Source: an uncultured Oscillospiraceae bacterium
GTDB lineage: Bacteria; Bacillota; Clostridia; Oscillospirales; Oscillospiraceae
Assembly (NCBI GenBank): GCA_946546815.1
Contig: CAMNOL010000003.1
Location: forward strand, 1 to 51,427
DNA: 51,427 nt
Reading direction: 5' to 3'
Under the pieces are notes generated by a model. That model did no database searches and had not been told where the DNA came from. It was given only the letters and a program-made list of their open reading frames with translations. The position numbers were made by a program, and so were the translations under genes. Positions 1 through 7,825 of this stretch are shown one piece after another; the first letter of the stretch is position 1, and every line of letters starts with the position of its first letter.

Positions 1-56
1 TTACGAGATTTGTAAATCGAGGCTTGTTCAGTTTTGAGGGTGCAGTTGAAACAGAT
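1..56. other. Spacer at window start, no gene
   Basis: These bases hold no gene. The stretch near 26-40 resembles spacer sequence found in Firmicutes rRNA operons, so an rRNA gene may end just upstream of the window; that is inference from resemblance only. Confidence 0.3.
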
Positions 57-129
57 GCGCCATTAGCTCAGTTGGTAGAGCAACTGACTCTTAATCAGTG
101 GGCCCTGGGTTCGAGTCCCCGATGGCGCA
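57..129 (+). tRNA. tRNA-Lys (anticodon CTT)
   Basis: A full cloverleaf is visible: acceptor arms GCGCCAT and ATGGCGC, a D arm with GCTC/GAGC, an anticodon stem ACTGA/TCAGT with loop CTCTTAA, and a T loop TTCGAGT. The anticodon CTT reads AAG lysine codons. The 3' CCA is not encoded. The T stem (CTGGG against CCCCG) has a U-C mismatch at its second pair, which is unusual for a functional tRNA. It lies 5 bases upstream of tRNA-Glu, so the two are probably cotranscribed. Confidence 0.93.
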
Positions 130-134
130 TATTT

Positions 135-209
135 GGCCCGTTGGTCAAGTGGTTAAGACAGAGGCCTCTCACGCCTTTAACATCGGTTCGAATCCGGTAC
201 GGGTCACCA
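135..209 (+). tRNA. tRNA-Glu (anticodon CTC)
   Basis: Acceptor arms GGCCCGT and ACGGGTC pair with one G-U. The anticodon stem GAGGC/GCCTT encloses the loop CTCTCAC, giving anticodon CTC for GAG glutamate codons. The T loop is TTCGAAT. Unlike the neighbouring tRNA-Lys, the 3' CCA (207-209) is encoded. Confidence 0.94.
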
Positions 210-227
210 CAAAACTTTGGAAAACGG

Positions 228-256
228 TTGACAAACCGGGACCGGAGTGCTACAAT
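228..256 (+). promoter_or_regulatory. Sigma-A promoter of the 5S rRNA gene
   Basis: TTGACA (228-233) and TACAAT (251-256) are separated by 17 bases and lie about 18 bases upstream of the 5S rRNA. This suggests the 5S gene is transcribed from its own promoter rather than only by readthrough. Confidence 0.8.
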
Positions 257-274
257 GAGTAGCGTTGAAAAACA

Positions 275-391
<117 letters not shown>

Positions 392-392
392 C

Positions 393-423
393 AAAGCTCA
401 TCACGAAAGTGATGAGCTTTTTT
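393..423 (+). terminator. Intrinsic terminator after 5S rRNA
   Basis: A 12-bp stem AAAGCTCATCAC (393-404) and GTGATGAGCTTT (409-420) with a GAAA tetraloop is followed by T residues. Confidence 0.93.
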
Positions 424-481
424 CTGACTTATGATACCATAAAACGCCAGAAACAGCGTGACAAACAGAGGAATTCTTTTG

Positions 482-1156
482 ATGACTGCTTTATTTTTCC
501 AGATTTTGCTGACCGTTTTCATTGCGGAAATGGGGGACAAGACTCAGCTGATGATGATCGCCATGACGGCTCGCTACAAAGTGCGGGATATCGTCATCGG
601 TGCCGGCGCTGCCATTCTGGTATTGAACGCTCTGGCGGTGGGAGCCGGGGCATTTGTCAGCAGTATTATTGCCCCTTGGCTGATCAAATTGGCGGCGGCG
701 CTGGCTTTTTTCTATTTCGCCTGGTCAACGCTGCGGGGAGAGGATGAGGAAGAGGAAACCGAAGGAAAACGGGAAAATAAGTCCCCGATCTTTGCGGTAT
801 TTGGCAGCTTTTTTCTGGCTGAGCTGGGGGACAAGACCCAGCTGACTGCAATCACCTTTGCGGCCAATGCGGGGCTTTCCAACGCTCTGCTGGTGTGGGC
901 AGCGTGCTCCATCGGATTGTTTGCAGCGGATGTCATCGGAATGCTGCTGGGTTATCTGCTGAAAAGCAATGCCCCGGAGGGGATTCTGAATACGGCGGCA
1001 TTCCTTATTTTTGCTGTGTTTGGCGTACTCACGCTGCGAGAAGGGCTGTCCCTTCTGCTGACCAGCGCTGCCGCGGTCTGGCTGCTTACAGCTGCCGCCG
1101 CCGTGCTGTTTGCAGCGGCGTGTGTGTCTGTGATGCGTAAAGAAAAAACGGAATAA
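482..1156 (+). CDS. TMEM165/GDT1 (UPF0016) family cation transporter
   Basis: Predicted integral membrane protein of 224 aa. The two family signature motifs E-x-G-D-K-T are present (EMGDKTQ at residues 16-22 and ELGDKTQ at 114-120), each at the start of one of two homologous three-helix halves, with an acidic hydrophilic loop (about 86-101) between them. Characterised family members move Mn2+ or Ca2+ against protons; bacterial ones are mostly manganese exporters, so manganese export is the likely but unproven role. ATG 482 is preferred over the upstream in-frame GTG 458 because AGAGGA sits 9 bases before it. It stands alone, between the 5S rRNA terminator and its own terminator. Confidence 0.88.
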   Translation: MTALFFQILLTVFIAEMGDKTQLMMIAMTARYKVRDIVIGAGAAILVLNALAVGAGAFVSSIIAPWLIKLAAALAFFYFAWSTLRGEDEEEETEGKRENKSPIFAVFGSFFLAELGDKTQLTAITFAANAGLSNALLVWAACSIGLFAADVIGMLLGYLLKSNAPEGILNTAAFLIFAVFGVLTLREGLSLLLTSAAAVWLLTAAAAVLFAAACVSVMRKEKTE

Positions 1157-1175
1157 ATTCTTGCCCCAAACAGAG

Positions 1176-1207
1176 AAAAGCCGCCGGAAGAGACCCGGCG
1201 GCTTTTC
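1176..1207 (+). terminator. Intrinsic terminator
   Basis: AAAAGCCGCCGG (1176-1187) pairs with CCGGCGGCTTTT (1195-1206) around a 7-nt loop, directly downstream of the transporter gene. The stem is A/T flanked, so it could work in both directions. Confidence 0.85.
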
Positions 1208-1387
1208 GGTTTGAAAGAAAAAGAGAAAAGAAAGGAGAAAAGATATATTGCTCTGCACAACTGTAAGATAACATAGATTTTGAAAGAAAAAATCAACAAA
1301 TTGAAACGAAAATATCAATAATCTATGAACAGAGGACAGCAGGGCGCTTGGCGCTGATTTATTAGCGGCAGGCAGTGGGGAAAAGAC

Positions 1388-1416
1388 TTGCATATTCCGC
1401 CGAAATCGACTATGAT
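1388..1416 (+). promoter_or_regulatory. Sigma-A promoter of the HAD phosphatase gene
   Basis: TTGCAT (1388-1393), 17-base spacer, TATGAT (1411-1416), about 45 bases upstream of the ribosome binding site. The preceding 1208-1387 is A-rich and holds no gene. Confidence 0.65.
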
Positions 1417-1468
1417 TAACACAGCGAATCAGAAGGAATGAAATCTGATTGTCGGGAGGAGCATGAGA

Positions 1469-2299
1469 ATGAAGATTCTTTTTCTGGATATTGACGGAAC
1501 TCTGTGTGAACCGGGTGAAAAGGTCTCAGATATCACCATTGATGCGCTGCACCGCGCACAGAAAAACGGACATAAAATTTTTATTTCTACCGGACGCAAC
1601 GTGCCCAGCATCCAGCCCTTTGTGCTCAGCATCGGGTTTGACGGCATCATTGCCAGCGCCGGCGGCCACATCATTGCCGACGGAGAGGTGCTGGAGGATA
1701 AGAAAATGCCCCAGGAGCTGCTGGATCACGCGCTGAAAACCTTCCAGAAATACGATGTCAGCTATATGCTGGAGACAGACCAGGGCACCTATGCGGACGT
1801 GCAGAAGCATCTGGGCAAATGGCAGAAAAATCTGTCCACTGCCAACAGTGAGATGCGCCGCATGATGGTACAGCTGCTGGAAGGTCTGGGCATGATGCCG
1901 CTGTCTGATTTTAAGGATCAGCCGGTTTATAAGATTTGCTTCATTGGTGACCAGGAGGAGTCCGTGGTGGCGGCCATCAACGAGCTGGGCGACCGGTTTG
2001 AGACCGTTCTGCAGGATAACATGGTGCCGGATCAGCCCCGCATCAACGGCGAGACCATGCAGAAAGGCGTGGACAAAGGCATTGCAGTCCGCCAGATCTG
2101 CGAGCATTATGGCGTGGGACTGGAGGACGCCATTGCCTTTGGCGATTCCGGCAACGACCTGCCCATGCTGGACGTGGCGGGCACCGCTGTGGCCATGGGC
2201 AACGCAGCGGACAGCGTGAAGAAACACGCCGACGTGGTGTGCGAGAGCTGCTCTGACAACGGCATAGCCCATGAGCTGGAGCGCATGGGCCTGATCTGA
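1469..2299 (+). CDS. Cof-type HAD family phosphatase
   Basis: Cytoplasmic hydrolase of the haloacid dehalogenase superfamily, class IIB (Cof type), 276 aa. Motif I is DIDGT with nucleophile Asp7 and acid/base Asp9; motif IV is GDSGND with Mg2+-binding Asp226 and Asp230; a cap domain lies between. Relatives dephosphorylate sugar phosphates or pyridoxal/flavin phosphates; the substrate cannot be read from sequence. ATG 1469 is chosen over ATG 1463 because GGGAGGA ends 8 bases before it and only 2 bases before the earlier ATG. Monocistronic, with its own promoter and terminator. Confidence 0.9.
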   Translation: MKILFLDIDGTLCEPGEKVSDITIDALHRAQKNGHKIFISTGRNVPSIQPFVLSIGFDGIIASAGGHIIADGEVLEDKKMPQELLDHALKTFQKYDVSYMLETDQGTYADVQKHLGKWQKNLSTANSEMRRMMVQLLEGLGMMPLSDFKDQPVYKICFIGDQEESVVAAINELGDRFETVLQDNMVPDQPRINGETMQKGVDKGIAVRQICEHYGVGLEDAIAFGDSGNDLPMLDVAGTAVAMGNAADSVKKHADVVCESCSDNGIAHELERMGLI

Positions 2300-2337
2300 G
2301 GGATGGAAAGAATCCTTATATTTCTCACGATTGCGAG

Positions 2338-2372
2338 GCTCTGTGCGGTGTACGGCTGCACAGAGCTTTTTT
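2338..2372 (+). terminator. Intrinsic terminator
   Basis: GCTCTGTGC (2338-2346) and GCACAGAGC (2358-2366) form a 9-bp stem followed by six T residues. Confidence 0.9.
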
Positions 2373-2443
2373 GTGAAAAAATTGTCAAAACGAGCCGCCA
2401 AACAGAAAACTGGGGGCTATTTTTGAAAAAACTGTGAAAATGA

Positions 2444-2472
2444 TTGATATTCCATCTGGGGAATGATATAAT
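2444..2472 (+). promoter_or_regulatory. Sigma-A promoter of the bcd-etfB/etfA operon
   Basis: TTGATA (2444-2449), 17-base spacer and a perfect TATAAT (2467-2472), 36 bases before the start codon. Confidence 0.85.
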
Positions 2473-2508
2473 GACGCTGACTCTATATGAAAAGGAGAGC
2501 GCGGATTC

Positions 2509-4566
2509 ATGATTTTTGATGCAGATACCAGAGAAATTCTCGAGCTGGTTCGGGACTTTGTGGATAAGGAAATCATCCCCAACGTGGGGGATATTGAAAA
2601 AAACAACAACGAAGGTCTGGAGGAGCTGCTGGATAAGGCCATTGGCATGGGCCTGAACGCCCTGTGCGTGCCTGCGGAGTTCGGCGGCCCCGGGCTGACC
2701 AACGTGCAGACCTTCGCCATCGCTGAGGAGGTGGCCCGGGGCGACATCGGTGTGGGCACGACCCTCATCGGCAACTGCCTGGCCTCCTATCCGGTGCTGC
2801 TTTCCGGCACGCACGAGCAGCAGGCATACTGGTTCAAGACCATGCTGGAGAAGAAGTGGGCGGCTTTTTGCCTGACGGAGCCGGACGCCGGTTCTGACGC
2901 AGGCGGCGTCCGCACCACCGCTGTAGAGGATGGCGATGACTACATCATCAACGGCACCAAGTGCTTCATCTCCAACGGCCCCATTGCGGGCATCTATACC
3001 GTGCTGGCCTCCACCCGTCCCAAGGCCGGCGTGCTGGGTCTGACCGCCTTTATGGTGGAACGGGACCGGCCCGGCGTCAGCATCGGCAAGGAAGAAGACA
3101 AGATGGGCATGCGGCTGAGCTGCACCTCTGAGGTCATCTTTGACAACGTACGGGTGCCCAAGTCTCATATGCTGGGCAAGAAGAACCGGGGCTTCAAGAT
3201 CATTCTGGAGACCCTGGACCACAGCCGCGCCGGCGTCGGCGCCTTCGGTGTGGGCATCGCCCAGCGGGCCTGTGAAATCGCTACGGTTTACGCCAAGCAG
3301 CGCAAGCAGTTCGGCGCTCCCGTGGCCAACCTGCAGGCGGTGGAGCAGATGCTGGCGGATATGGAGATCCGCACCCAGACCGGCCGTCAGATGTACCTCC
3401 ACGCCGCCGAGCTGATGGACGCAGAGCTGCCCTTCACCCTGGAGGCCTCCATTGCCAAGACCGCCGGCACCGATGCGGGCATGGCCAACGTGGTGGACGG
3501 ATTGCAGGTCATGGGCGGTTACGGCTACATGAAGGACTACCCCATGGAGAAGATTTTCCGCGACGCGAAGATTCTCCAGATCTACGAGGGCACCAACCAG
3601 GTGCAGCGGGGCGTGATCGCCGGCCAGATGAAGAAAAAGTACACCGACAACGGCACGAAGAAGGCCGCACCCGCCGCAAACCCTAAGAAGGCGGAGGCCC
3701 CCAAGGCCCCCGCTGCCAAGCCTGCCGAGGCCCCCAAAAAGGTGCTGTCCGGCAAGGCGCTGAACATTCTGGTCTGCGTCAAGCAGGTGCCCGACACCAA
3801 CCAGATCAAGATTGACCCCATCAAACACACCCTGATCCGGGAAGGCGTGCCCGCCATCGTCAACACCTTTGACACCTACGCCCTGGAGACCGCCCTGCGG
3901 CTGAAGGACCAGACCGGCGGCAAGGTGACGGTGCTGTCCATGGGTCTGCCCGCCGCCAAGAACGCACTGCGGGAGTGCCTGGCTGCCGGTGCCGACGAGG
4001 CCTATCTGATCACCGACCGGGTGTTCGGCGGTTCCGACACCCTGGCCACCTCCAAGATCATCTCCACCGCCATCAAGGTGCTGGAGAAGAAGAACGACCG
4101 GGCCTTTGACTGCATCCTGTGCGGCAAGCAGGCCATTGACGGAGATACCGGACAGGTGGGACCGGAGATTTCCCAGCACCTGGACCGGGCGCTGATCTCC
4201 TACGCCGTGGAGGCAGAGCTGCAGCAGGACGGCGAGACCGTGAAATGCAAGCGGGAGAGCGACGAGGGCTATGACTTCTACGCCGCAAAGCTGCCCTGCG
4301 TGATTACCATGAACAAAACCCCTTACGACCTGCGCTATCCCAGCTTCCAGACCCAGCGCGCTGCCAAGAACGCGGTGATCCAGGAGCTGACCTCCGCTGA
4401 AGTTGTGGTGGCGCCCGAGGAGCGCGGCCTGGCAGGCTCTCCCACCAAGGTCCAGAAGACCTACACCCCGGTGCGGGAGAAAAACGGAAGAAAGATCGAG
4501 GGCGTGGAAGGCCCTGAGGCCGCAAAGAAGCTGGTGGATCTGATGTCCGCTGCAAAGCTGCTTTGA
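2509..4566 (+). CDS. Acyl-CoA dehydrogenase fused to ETF beta subunit
   Basis: A single 685-aa reading frame joins two flavoproteins usually made separately. Residues 1 to about 375 are a short-chain acyl-CoA dehydrogenase (Bcd-like): FAD-binding region CLTEPDAGSD, and IYEGTNQVQR with the likely catalytic base Glu360. Residues about 375-416 are a linker rich in Ala, Pro and Lys. Residues about 417-685 are an EtfB-type domain starting ILVCVKQVPDTNQIK. In the family Bcd reduces or oxidises acyl-CoA such as crotonyl-CoA/butyryl-CoA, and EtfAB carries the electrons, in clostridia often with bifurcation. The fusion would tether EtfB to the dehydrogenase. etfA follows 175 bases downstream. AAAGGAG lies 12 bases before the ATG. 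The frame is continuous, with no sign of a sequencing frameshift at the joint. Confidence 0.93.
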   Translation: MIFDADTREILELVRDFVDKEIIPNVGDIEKNNNEGLEELLDKAIGMGLNALCVPAEFGGPGLTNVQTFAIAEEVARGDIGVGTTLIGNCLASYPVLLSGTHEQQAYWFKTMLEKKWAAFCLTEPDAGSDAGGVRTTAVEDGDDYIINGTKCFISNGPIAGIYTVLASTRPKAGVLGLTAFMVERDRPGVSIGKEEDKMGMRLSCTSEVIFDNVRVPKSHMLGKKNRGFKIILETLDHSRAGVGAFGVGIAQRACEIATVYAKQRKQFGAPVANLQAVEQMLADMEIRTQTGRQMYLHAAELMDAELPFTLEASIAKTAGTDAGMANVVDGLQVMGGYGYMKDYPMEKIFRDAKILQIYEGTNQVQRGVIAGQMKKKYTDNGTKKAAPAANPKKAEAPKAPAAKPAEAPKKVLSGKALNILVCVKQVPDTNQIKIDPIKHTLIREGVPAIVNTFDTYALETALRLKDQTGGKVTVLSMGLPAAKNALRECLAAGADEAYLITDRVFGGSDTLATSKIISTAIKVLEKKNDRAFDCILCGKQAIDGDTGQVGPEISQHLDRALISYAVEAELQQDGETVKCKRESDEGYDFYAAKLPCVITMNKTPYDLRYPSFQTQRAAKNAVIQELTSAEVVVAPEERGLAGSPTKVQKTYTPVREKNGRKIEGVEGPEAAKKLVDLMSAAKLL

Positions 4567-4727
4567 GAGCCTGCCTAACATCTCATCGCACACGACTTGA
4601 CGGCGGATTGTTCCGCCACTCTGCGTTGCTTTCCCTTGAAATCCGTCAGGATTCCTGCGGGAAAGCGCCTTGATTGGCGAAAAATCCCCTCGCCAATCCG
4701 TACACGCCGAGATATTATACAGGCTCT
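4566..4727. repeat. Palindromic MITE-like element between bcd-etfB and etfA
   Basis: The ends are imperfect terminal inverted repeats: 4566-4584 matches the reverse complement of 4709-4727 at 16 of 19 bases (AGAGCCTG and ATCTC are shared). Inside are further hairpins: GGCGGA/TCCGCC (4602-4607 and 4612-4617), CTTTCCC/GGGAAAG (4629-4635 and 4659-4665) and GATTGGCGA/TCGCCAATC (4672-4680 and 4690-4698). TGA occurs just outside both ends (4564-4566 and 4727-4729), which could be a 3-bp target duplication. It fills the whole gap between the stop codon of the fusion gene and the ribosome binding site of etfA. Whether it is dispersed in the genome cannot be seen here. Confidence 0.6.
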
Positions 4728-4741
4728 GAGGAGGGCACAAA

Positions 4742-5737
4742 ATGTCGAAGAATCTTTGGGTATTCATTGAGACCGACGAGGGCAAGGCCAAAAACGTCGG
4801 GTATGAGCTGCTGAACCCCGGCCGCGCCATGGCGGACAAGCTGGGCGAGGAACTGGTTGCCGTTGTCCTGGGTGATAACGTGGCGGACGTGGCCAAAGAT
4901 GCCATCGCCTACGGCGCAGACAAGGTGATTCTGGTGGAAGGCCAGGAGTACAAAACCTACAACACCGATGCGGCCACCTATGCCATGGTGGAGCTGATTG
5001 GCAAGTACGAGCCCTCCATTGTGCTGTACGGCGCCACCAATAACGGCCGGGACCTGGGCCCCCGGGTGGCGTGCACCGTCAAAACCGGCCTGACCGCCGA
5101 CTGCACCGGACTGGACATTGACCAGGAGACCCGGCTGCTGATGTCCACCCGGCCCACCTTCGGCGGCAACCTGATGGCCACCATCGCCTGCCCGGACCAC
5201 CGGCCCCAGATGTCCACCGTCCGTCCCGGCGTGTTCAAGAAGCGCGCCTACGACGAGAGCCGCACCGGCGAGGTCATCCGGGAGGACCTCCACATCGACC
5301 CGGCGAAGATCCGTGTCCACCTGGTGGAGCGGGTGAAGGAAGTGGCCGAGGCGGTGAATCTGGAAGAGGCGGATATCATCGTCTCCGGCGGCCGCGGCCT
5401 GAAGTCGGCGGAGAACTTCAAGCTGGTGCAGGAACTGGCTGAGGTGCTGGGCGGCGTTGTAGGCGCTTCCCGGGCCGCTGTGGACGCAGACTGGATTCCC
5501 CACGCCCATCAGGTGGGTCAGACCGGCAAGACTGTTGCACCGAAAATCTACATTGCAGTGGGCATTTCCGGCGCCATCCAGCATCTGGCGGGCATGAGCG
5601 GCTCTGACACCATCGTCGCCATCAATAAGGACCCCTCCGCCCCCATCTTTGGCGTGGCCGACTACGGCATCGTAGGCGACCTGTTTGAGGTGGTTCCCGC
5701 TCTGATCAAAGAAATCAGAGCAAAAAAGGGCGAGTAA
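4742..5737 (+). CDS. etfA: Electron transfer flavoprotein alpha subunit
   Basis: 331 aa, full length for EtfA. The C-terminal half (about 210-331) has the FAD-binding signatures [33 protein letters not shown] and [10 protein letters not shown], and the end matches the usual EtfA C-terminus. It should pair with the EtfB domain fused to the acyl-CoA dehydrogenase directly upstream, forming the flavoprotein that passes electrons between acyl-CoA and NADH, ferredoxin or quinone partners. GAGGAGGG sits just before ATG 4742. Cotranscription with the upstream gene is likely because no terminator with a T tract was seen between them, although the structured repeat may affect relative expression. Confidence 0.96.
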   Translation: MSKNLWVFIETDEGKAKNVGYELLNPGRAMADKLGEELVAVVLGDNVADVAKDAIAYGADKVILVEGQEYKTYNTDAATYAMVELIGKYEPSIVLYGATNNGRDLGPRVACTVKTGLTADCTGLDIDQETRLLMSTRPTFGGNLMATIACPDHRPQMSTVRPGVFKKRAYDESRTGEVIREDLHIDPAKIRVHLVERVKEVAEAVNLEEADIIVSGGRGLKSAENFKLVQELAEVLGGVVGASRAAVDADWIPHAHQVGQTGKTVAPKIYIAVGISGAIQHLAGMSGSDTIVAINKDPSAPIFGVADYGIVGDLFEVVPALIKEIRAKKGE

Positions 5738-5762
5738 GCAATCTTTTTACAGATTTTTAAGG

Positions 5763-5804
5763 ACCTGCTGTGGAAAAATTTTCGCAGCAGGTTCTTGTCT
5801 TTTT
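5763..5804 (+). terminator. Likely intrinsic terminator after etfA
   Basis: ACCTGCTG (5763-5770) pairs with CAGCAGGT (5785-5792) around a 14-nt loop, followed by a T-rich but interrupted tract. Confidence 0.6.
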
Positions 5805-5946
5805 GAAGACTGCATCCGGGGCCGGATCGTAAACCTGGGGTACGCTATCATCGGAGGCGCCGTTGCCTCGTCCGGCAGCGTCTGTACGGGCACGGGCAAT
5901 ACAGATCCGGAAGGAGAGCAATTGAAAAAGTTTTTTTGAAAACAGA

Positions 5947-5975
5947 TTGCAATATTTATCAGGAAATGGTACAAT
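5947..5975 (+). promoter_or_regulatory. Sigma-A promoter of the AIM24-like gene
   Basis: TTGCAA (5947-5952), 17-base spacer, TACAAT (5970-5975), about 50 bases before the start codon. Confidence 0.75.
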
Positions 5976-6026
5976 AAACGCAAATAAGGGCGATTCCAAT
6001 CGCCTGAGAAACAGAGGTGCTTGAGT

Positions 6027-6704
6027 ATGCGTTACGAGATCAAAGGCGGTTCCATGCCCATTGTGGAGGTTCACCTCCAGTCTGGTGAGTCCATCAAGTG
6101 TGAGGGCGGCGGAATGCTCTGGATGAGCGAAAACATGAAAATGGAGACCAAAGGCGGCGGCCTGGGCAAGATGTTCGGCCGGGCCTTTGCAGGCGAATCC
6201 ATGTTCCAGAACGTTTACACTGCCAAGGGCGGCGAGGGCATGATCACCTTCGGCAACTGCTTCCCCGGCAGCATCATGGCGGTGGAAATCGGGCCGGGCA
6301 AGGAACTGATTTGCCAGAAGACGGCCTATCTGGCCTCTACTCCCGGCGTGGAGCTTTCCGTGGCCTTCCAGCGGAAGGTGGGCACGGCGCTGTTTGGCGG
6401 CGAGGGCTTCATCATGCAGCGGATTTCCGGCAACGGACTGGTCTTTTTGGAGATTGACGGCACTGCCATTGAGTATGAGCTGGCCGCCGGTGAAAAGATG
6501 GTCATCGACACCGGTCATCTGGCGCTGATGGACAACACCTGCAAGTTGGATGTGGAAACCGTGAAGGGCGGAGCGAAGAACATGCTCTTCGGCGGCGAAG
6601 GCCTCTTCAACACCGTGGTCACCGGACCGGGCAAAATCACCCTTCAGACCATGCCCAAGACCGCACTGGCAGCGTCGCTGGGCAGTATGGTTTCAAGCAA
6701 TTAA
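6027..6704 (+). CDS. AIM24 / TIGR00266 family protein
   Basis: 225-aa protein of the AIM24-like family (formerly DUF124), recognised by its glycine-rich beta-helical pattern, e.g. ECEGGGMLWMS-like and NMLFGGEGLFNTVVTGPGK-like segments. Bacterial members are widespread, mostly cytoplasmic and without an assigned reaction; the yeast relative is a mitochondrial inner-membrane organiser. No signal peptide or membrane helix is evident. ATG 6027 is preferred over the upstream TTG 6021 because AGAGGTG lies 7 bases before it. It has its own promoter and terminator. Confidence 0.88.
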   Translation: MRYEIKGGSMPIVEVHLQSGESIKCEGGGMLWMSENMKMETKGGGLGKMFGRAFAGESMFQNVYTAKGGEGMITFGNCFPGSIMAVEIGPGKELICQKTAYLASTPGVELSVAFQRKVGTALFGGEGFIMQRISGNGLVFLEIDGTAIEYELAAGEKMVIDTGHLALMDNTCKLDVETVKGGAKNMLFGGEGLFNTVVTGPGKITLQTMPKTALAASLGSMVSSN

Positions 6705-6722
6705 CCAATTCAGACCAAAAAC

Positions 6723-6765
6723 GGGCCTGCTGCAGAAGGGAGACGGACTGCAGCAGGCCCTCTTT
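6723..6765 (+). terminator. Intrinsic terminator
   Basis: A perfect 13-bp stem, GGGCCTGCTGCAG (6723-6735) with CTGCAGCAGGCCC (6748-6760), followed by TCTTT. Confidence 0.8.
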
Positions 6766-6897
6766 GTGTGCCACAGATTGAAGCACAGTCCATATTTGTC
6801 GCAACACAATCAATACTGCTTGTTATACGATGAAACGAGGGGTGTGAGAATGCCGCAGCAGGGAAGGGTGCGCTGTACCTGCATCAATCTGACAGCT

Positions 6898-6929
6898 GAA
6901 AAAACTGGGGCGGATGGAAAATCCGCCCC
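6898..6929 (-). terminator. Intrinsic terminator of the TraX-like gene
   Basis: On the minus strand GGGGCGGAT and ATCCGCCCC form a 9-bp stem with a 5-nt loop followed by AGTTTTTTC, just beyond the minus-strand gene ending at 6966. The 6766-6897 stretch holds nothing convincing apart from a weak short ORF. Confidence 0.88.
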
Positions 6930-6965
6930 TGAACCAGTTATAAAAGTGATTTGTTGATTTCCGTA

Positions 6966-7730
6966 TCAGCCCACCAGCTGCCCCAGAATCAAAAACTGTG
7001 CGCCGTTTGCCACAAAATTGATGGCGGCGATAATGCCCAGGTGCAGCGGGTAGTACAGGTAGAAGAACCATTGACCCACTTTCCCTCCCGGGGTGGGGCC
7101 GCGCTCTCCGTTGTAGAGAAAAATGGGCAGCAGGGCGATGACGCCGGGCAGCTCCACAGTGCCGAAAAAACAGTACAGTGTGGCTGGTACAGTGAGCAGC
7201 AGCAGAACCGGCTTGTCCCGCAGCAGGTAAAACAAGACGATCAGCAGTACCCCTCCTGCGTGGTAGTCGGTTGAGAAAAAATCCGCCAGGGCCATTCCCC
7301 CTAAAGTGATGCCCACCGTCAGCAGCCAGAACAGCACCGGATGGGAAACCGAGGTTTCCTGGGGCTTTAGCCGGCTCCGGCAGCGGTCAATCAGGCACAC
7401 CGCCAGCAGGCCGATAGCCAGGGTCAGCATGACGTTGGATTCCCGGCAGGGCCAGTACCTTTCAAAGGCCAGATCAAAGGGAATATCCGACAGGAAAAAT
7501 ACAAACAGCAGACGTCCCAGGTAATTCCGGGTGCTGTGGGTGTGAAAATAGCCTTCTACCAGCAAAAAGCAGTAGATGGGAAATGCAATGCGCCCGATGG
7601 AACGCATGGGCATATAGAATTGAGTTCGGATCAGTACAGCTGCGACGTGGTCGATGGTCATAGTGACCAGCGCGATGAGCTTTAGGGAAAAACCGTTGCA
7701 CAGGCGAAGGGAGGCGGTTTTCTGCGGCAT
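6966..7730 (-). CDS. TraX family membrane protein
   Basis: 254-aa polytopic membrane protein, about seven or eight hydrophobic segments. The N-terminal signature KLIALVTMTIDHVAAVL with the MTIDH core is typical of the TraX family, named after the F-plasmid protein that N-acetylates pilin; chromosomal Firmicutes homologues are common and unlinked to conjugation, with no established substrate. The name should therefore not be read as evidence of conjugation: no other transfer gene is nearby. No good Shine-Dalgarno sequence is visible before ATG 7730, so the exact start is uncertain. Confidence 0.82.
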   Translation of the reverse strand: MPQKTASLRLCNGFSLKLIALVTMTIDHVAAVLIRTQFYMPMRSIGRIAFPIYCFLLVEGYFHTHSTRNYLGRLLFVFFLSDIPFDLAFERYWPCRESNVMLTLAIGLLAVCLIDRCRSRLKPQETSVSHPVLFWLLTVGITLGGMALADFFSTDYHAGGVLLIVLFYLLRDKPVLLLLTVPATLYCFFGTVELPGVIALLPIFLYNGERGPTPGGKVGQWFFYLYYPLHLGIIAAINFVANGAQFLILGQLVG

Positions 7731-7790
7731 GGTTGTTCACACTTTCTTCACGATTTGAAAAACAGATTAGTAAAACTGCAAAAATTTCTA

Positions 7791-7819
7791 TTGCTTTTTG
7801 CGGGAGGATTGGGTATAAT
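7791..7819 (+). promoter_or_regulatory. Sigma-A promoter of the Nudix leader and gene
   Basis: TTGCTT (7791-7796), 17-base spacer, perfect TATAAT (7814-7819). It lies about 230 bases upstream of the start codon, which implies a long 5' leader. Confidence 0.82.
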
Positions 7820-7825
7820 AGAACA

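Noticed and set aside
2107-4905. 932-aa minus-strand ORF opposite the HAD and bcd-etfB genes
   Set aside because: It lies antisense to two well-supported genes, has no binding site and shows no family; GC-rich codon use on the plus strand creates such open frames.
5806-5939. Open stretch with a protein-like sequence ending DPEGEQLKKFF, possible gene remnant
   Set aside because: No start codon with a binding site and no family match; too short to call a pseudogene.
6850-6957. 35-aa ORF preceded by GAGGGGTG
   Set aside because: It reads through the terminator hairpin of the minus-strand TraX gene and has no promoter of its own that I could fix.
6966-7730. Conjugation locus because of the TraX name
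   Set aside because: TraX-like genes are common in Firmicutes chromosomes and no relaxase, coupling protein or type IV secretion gene is present.
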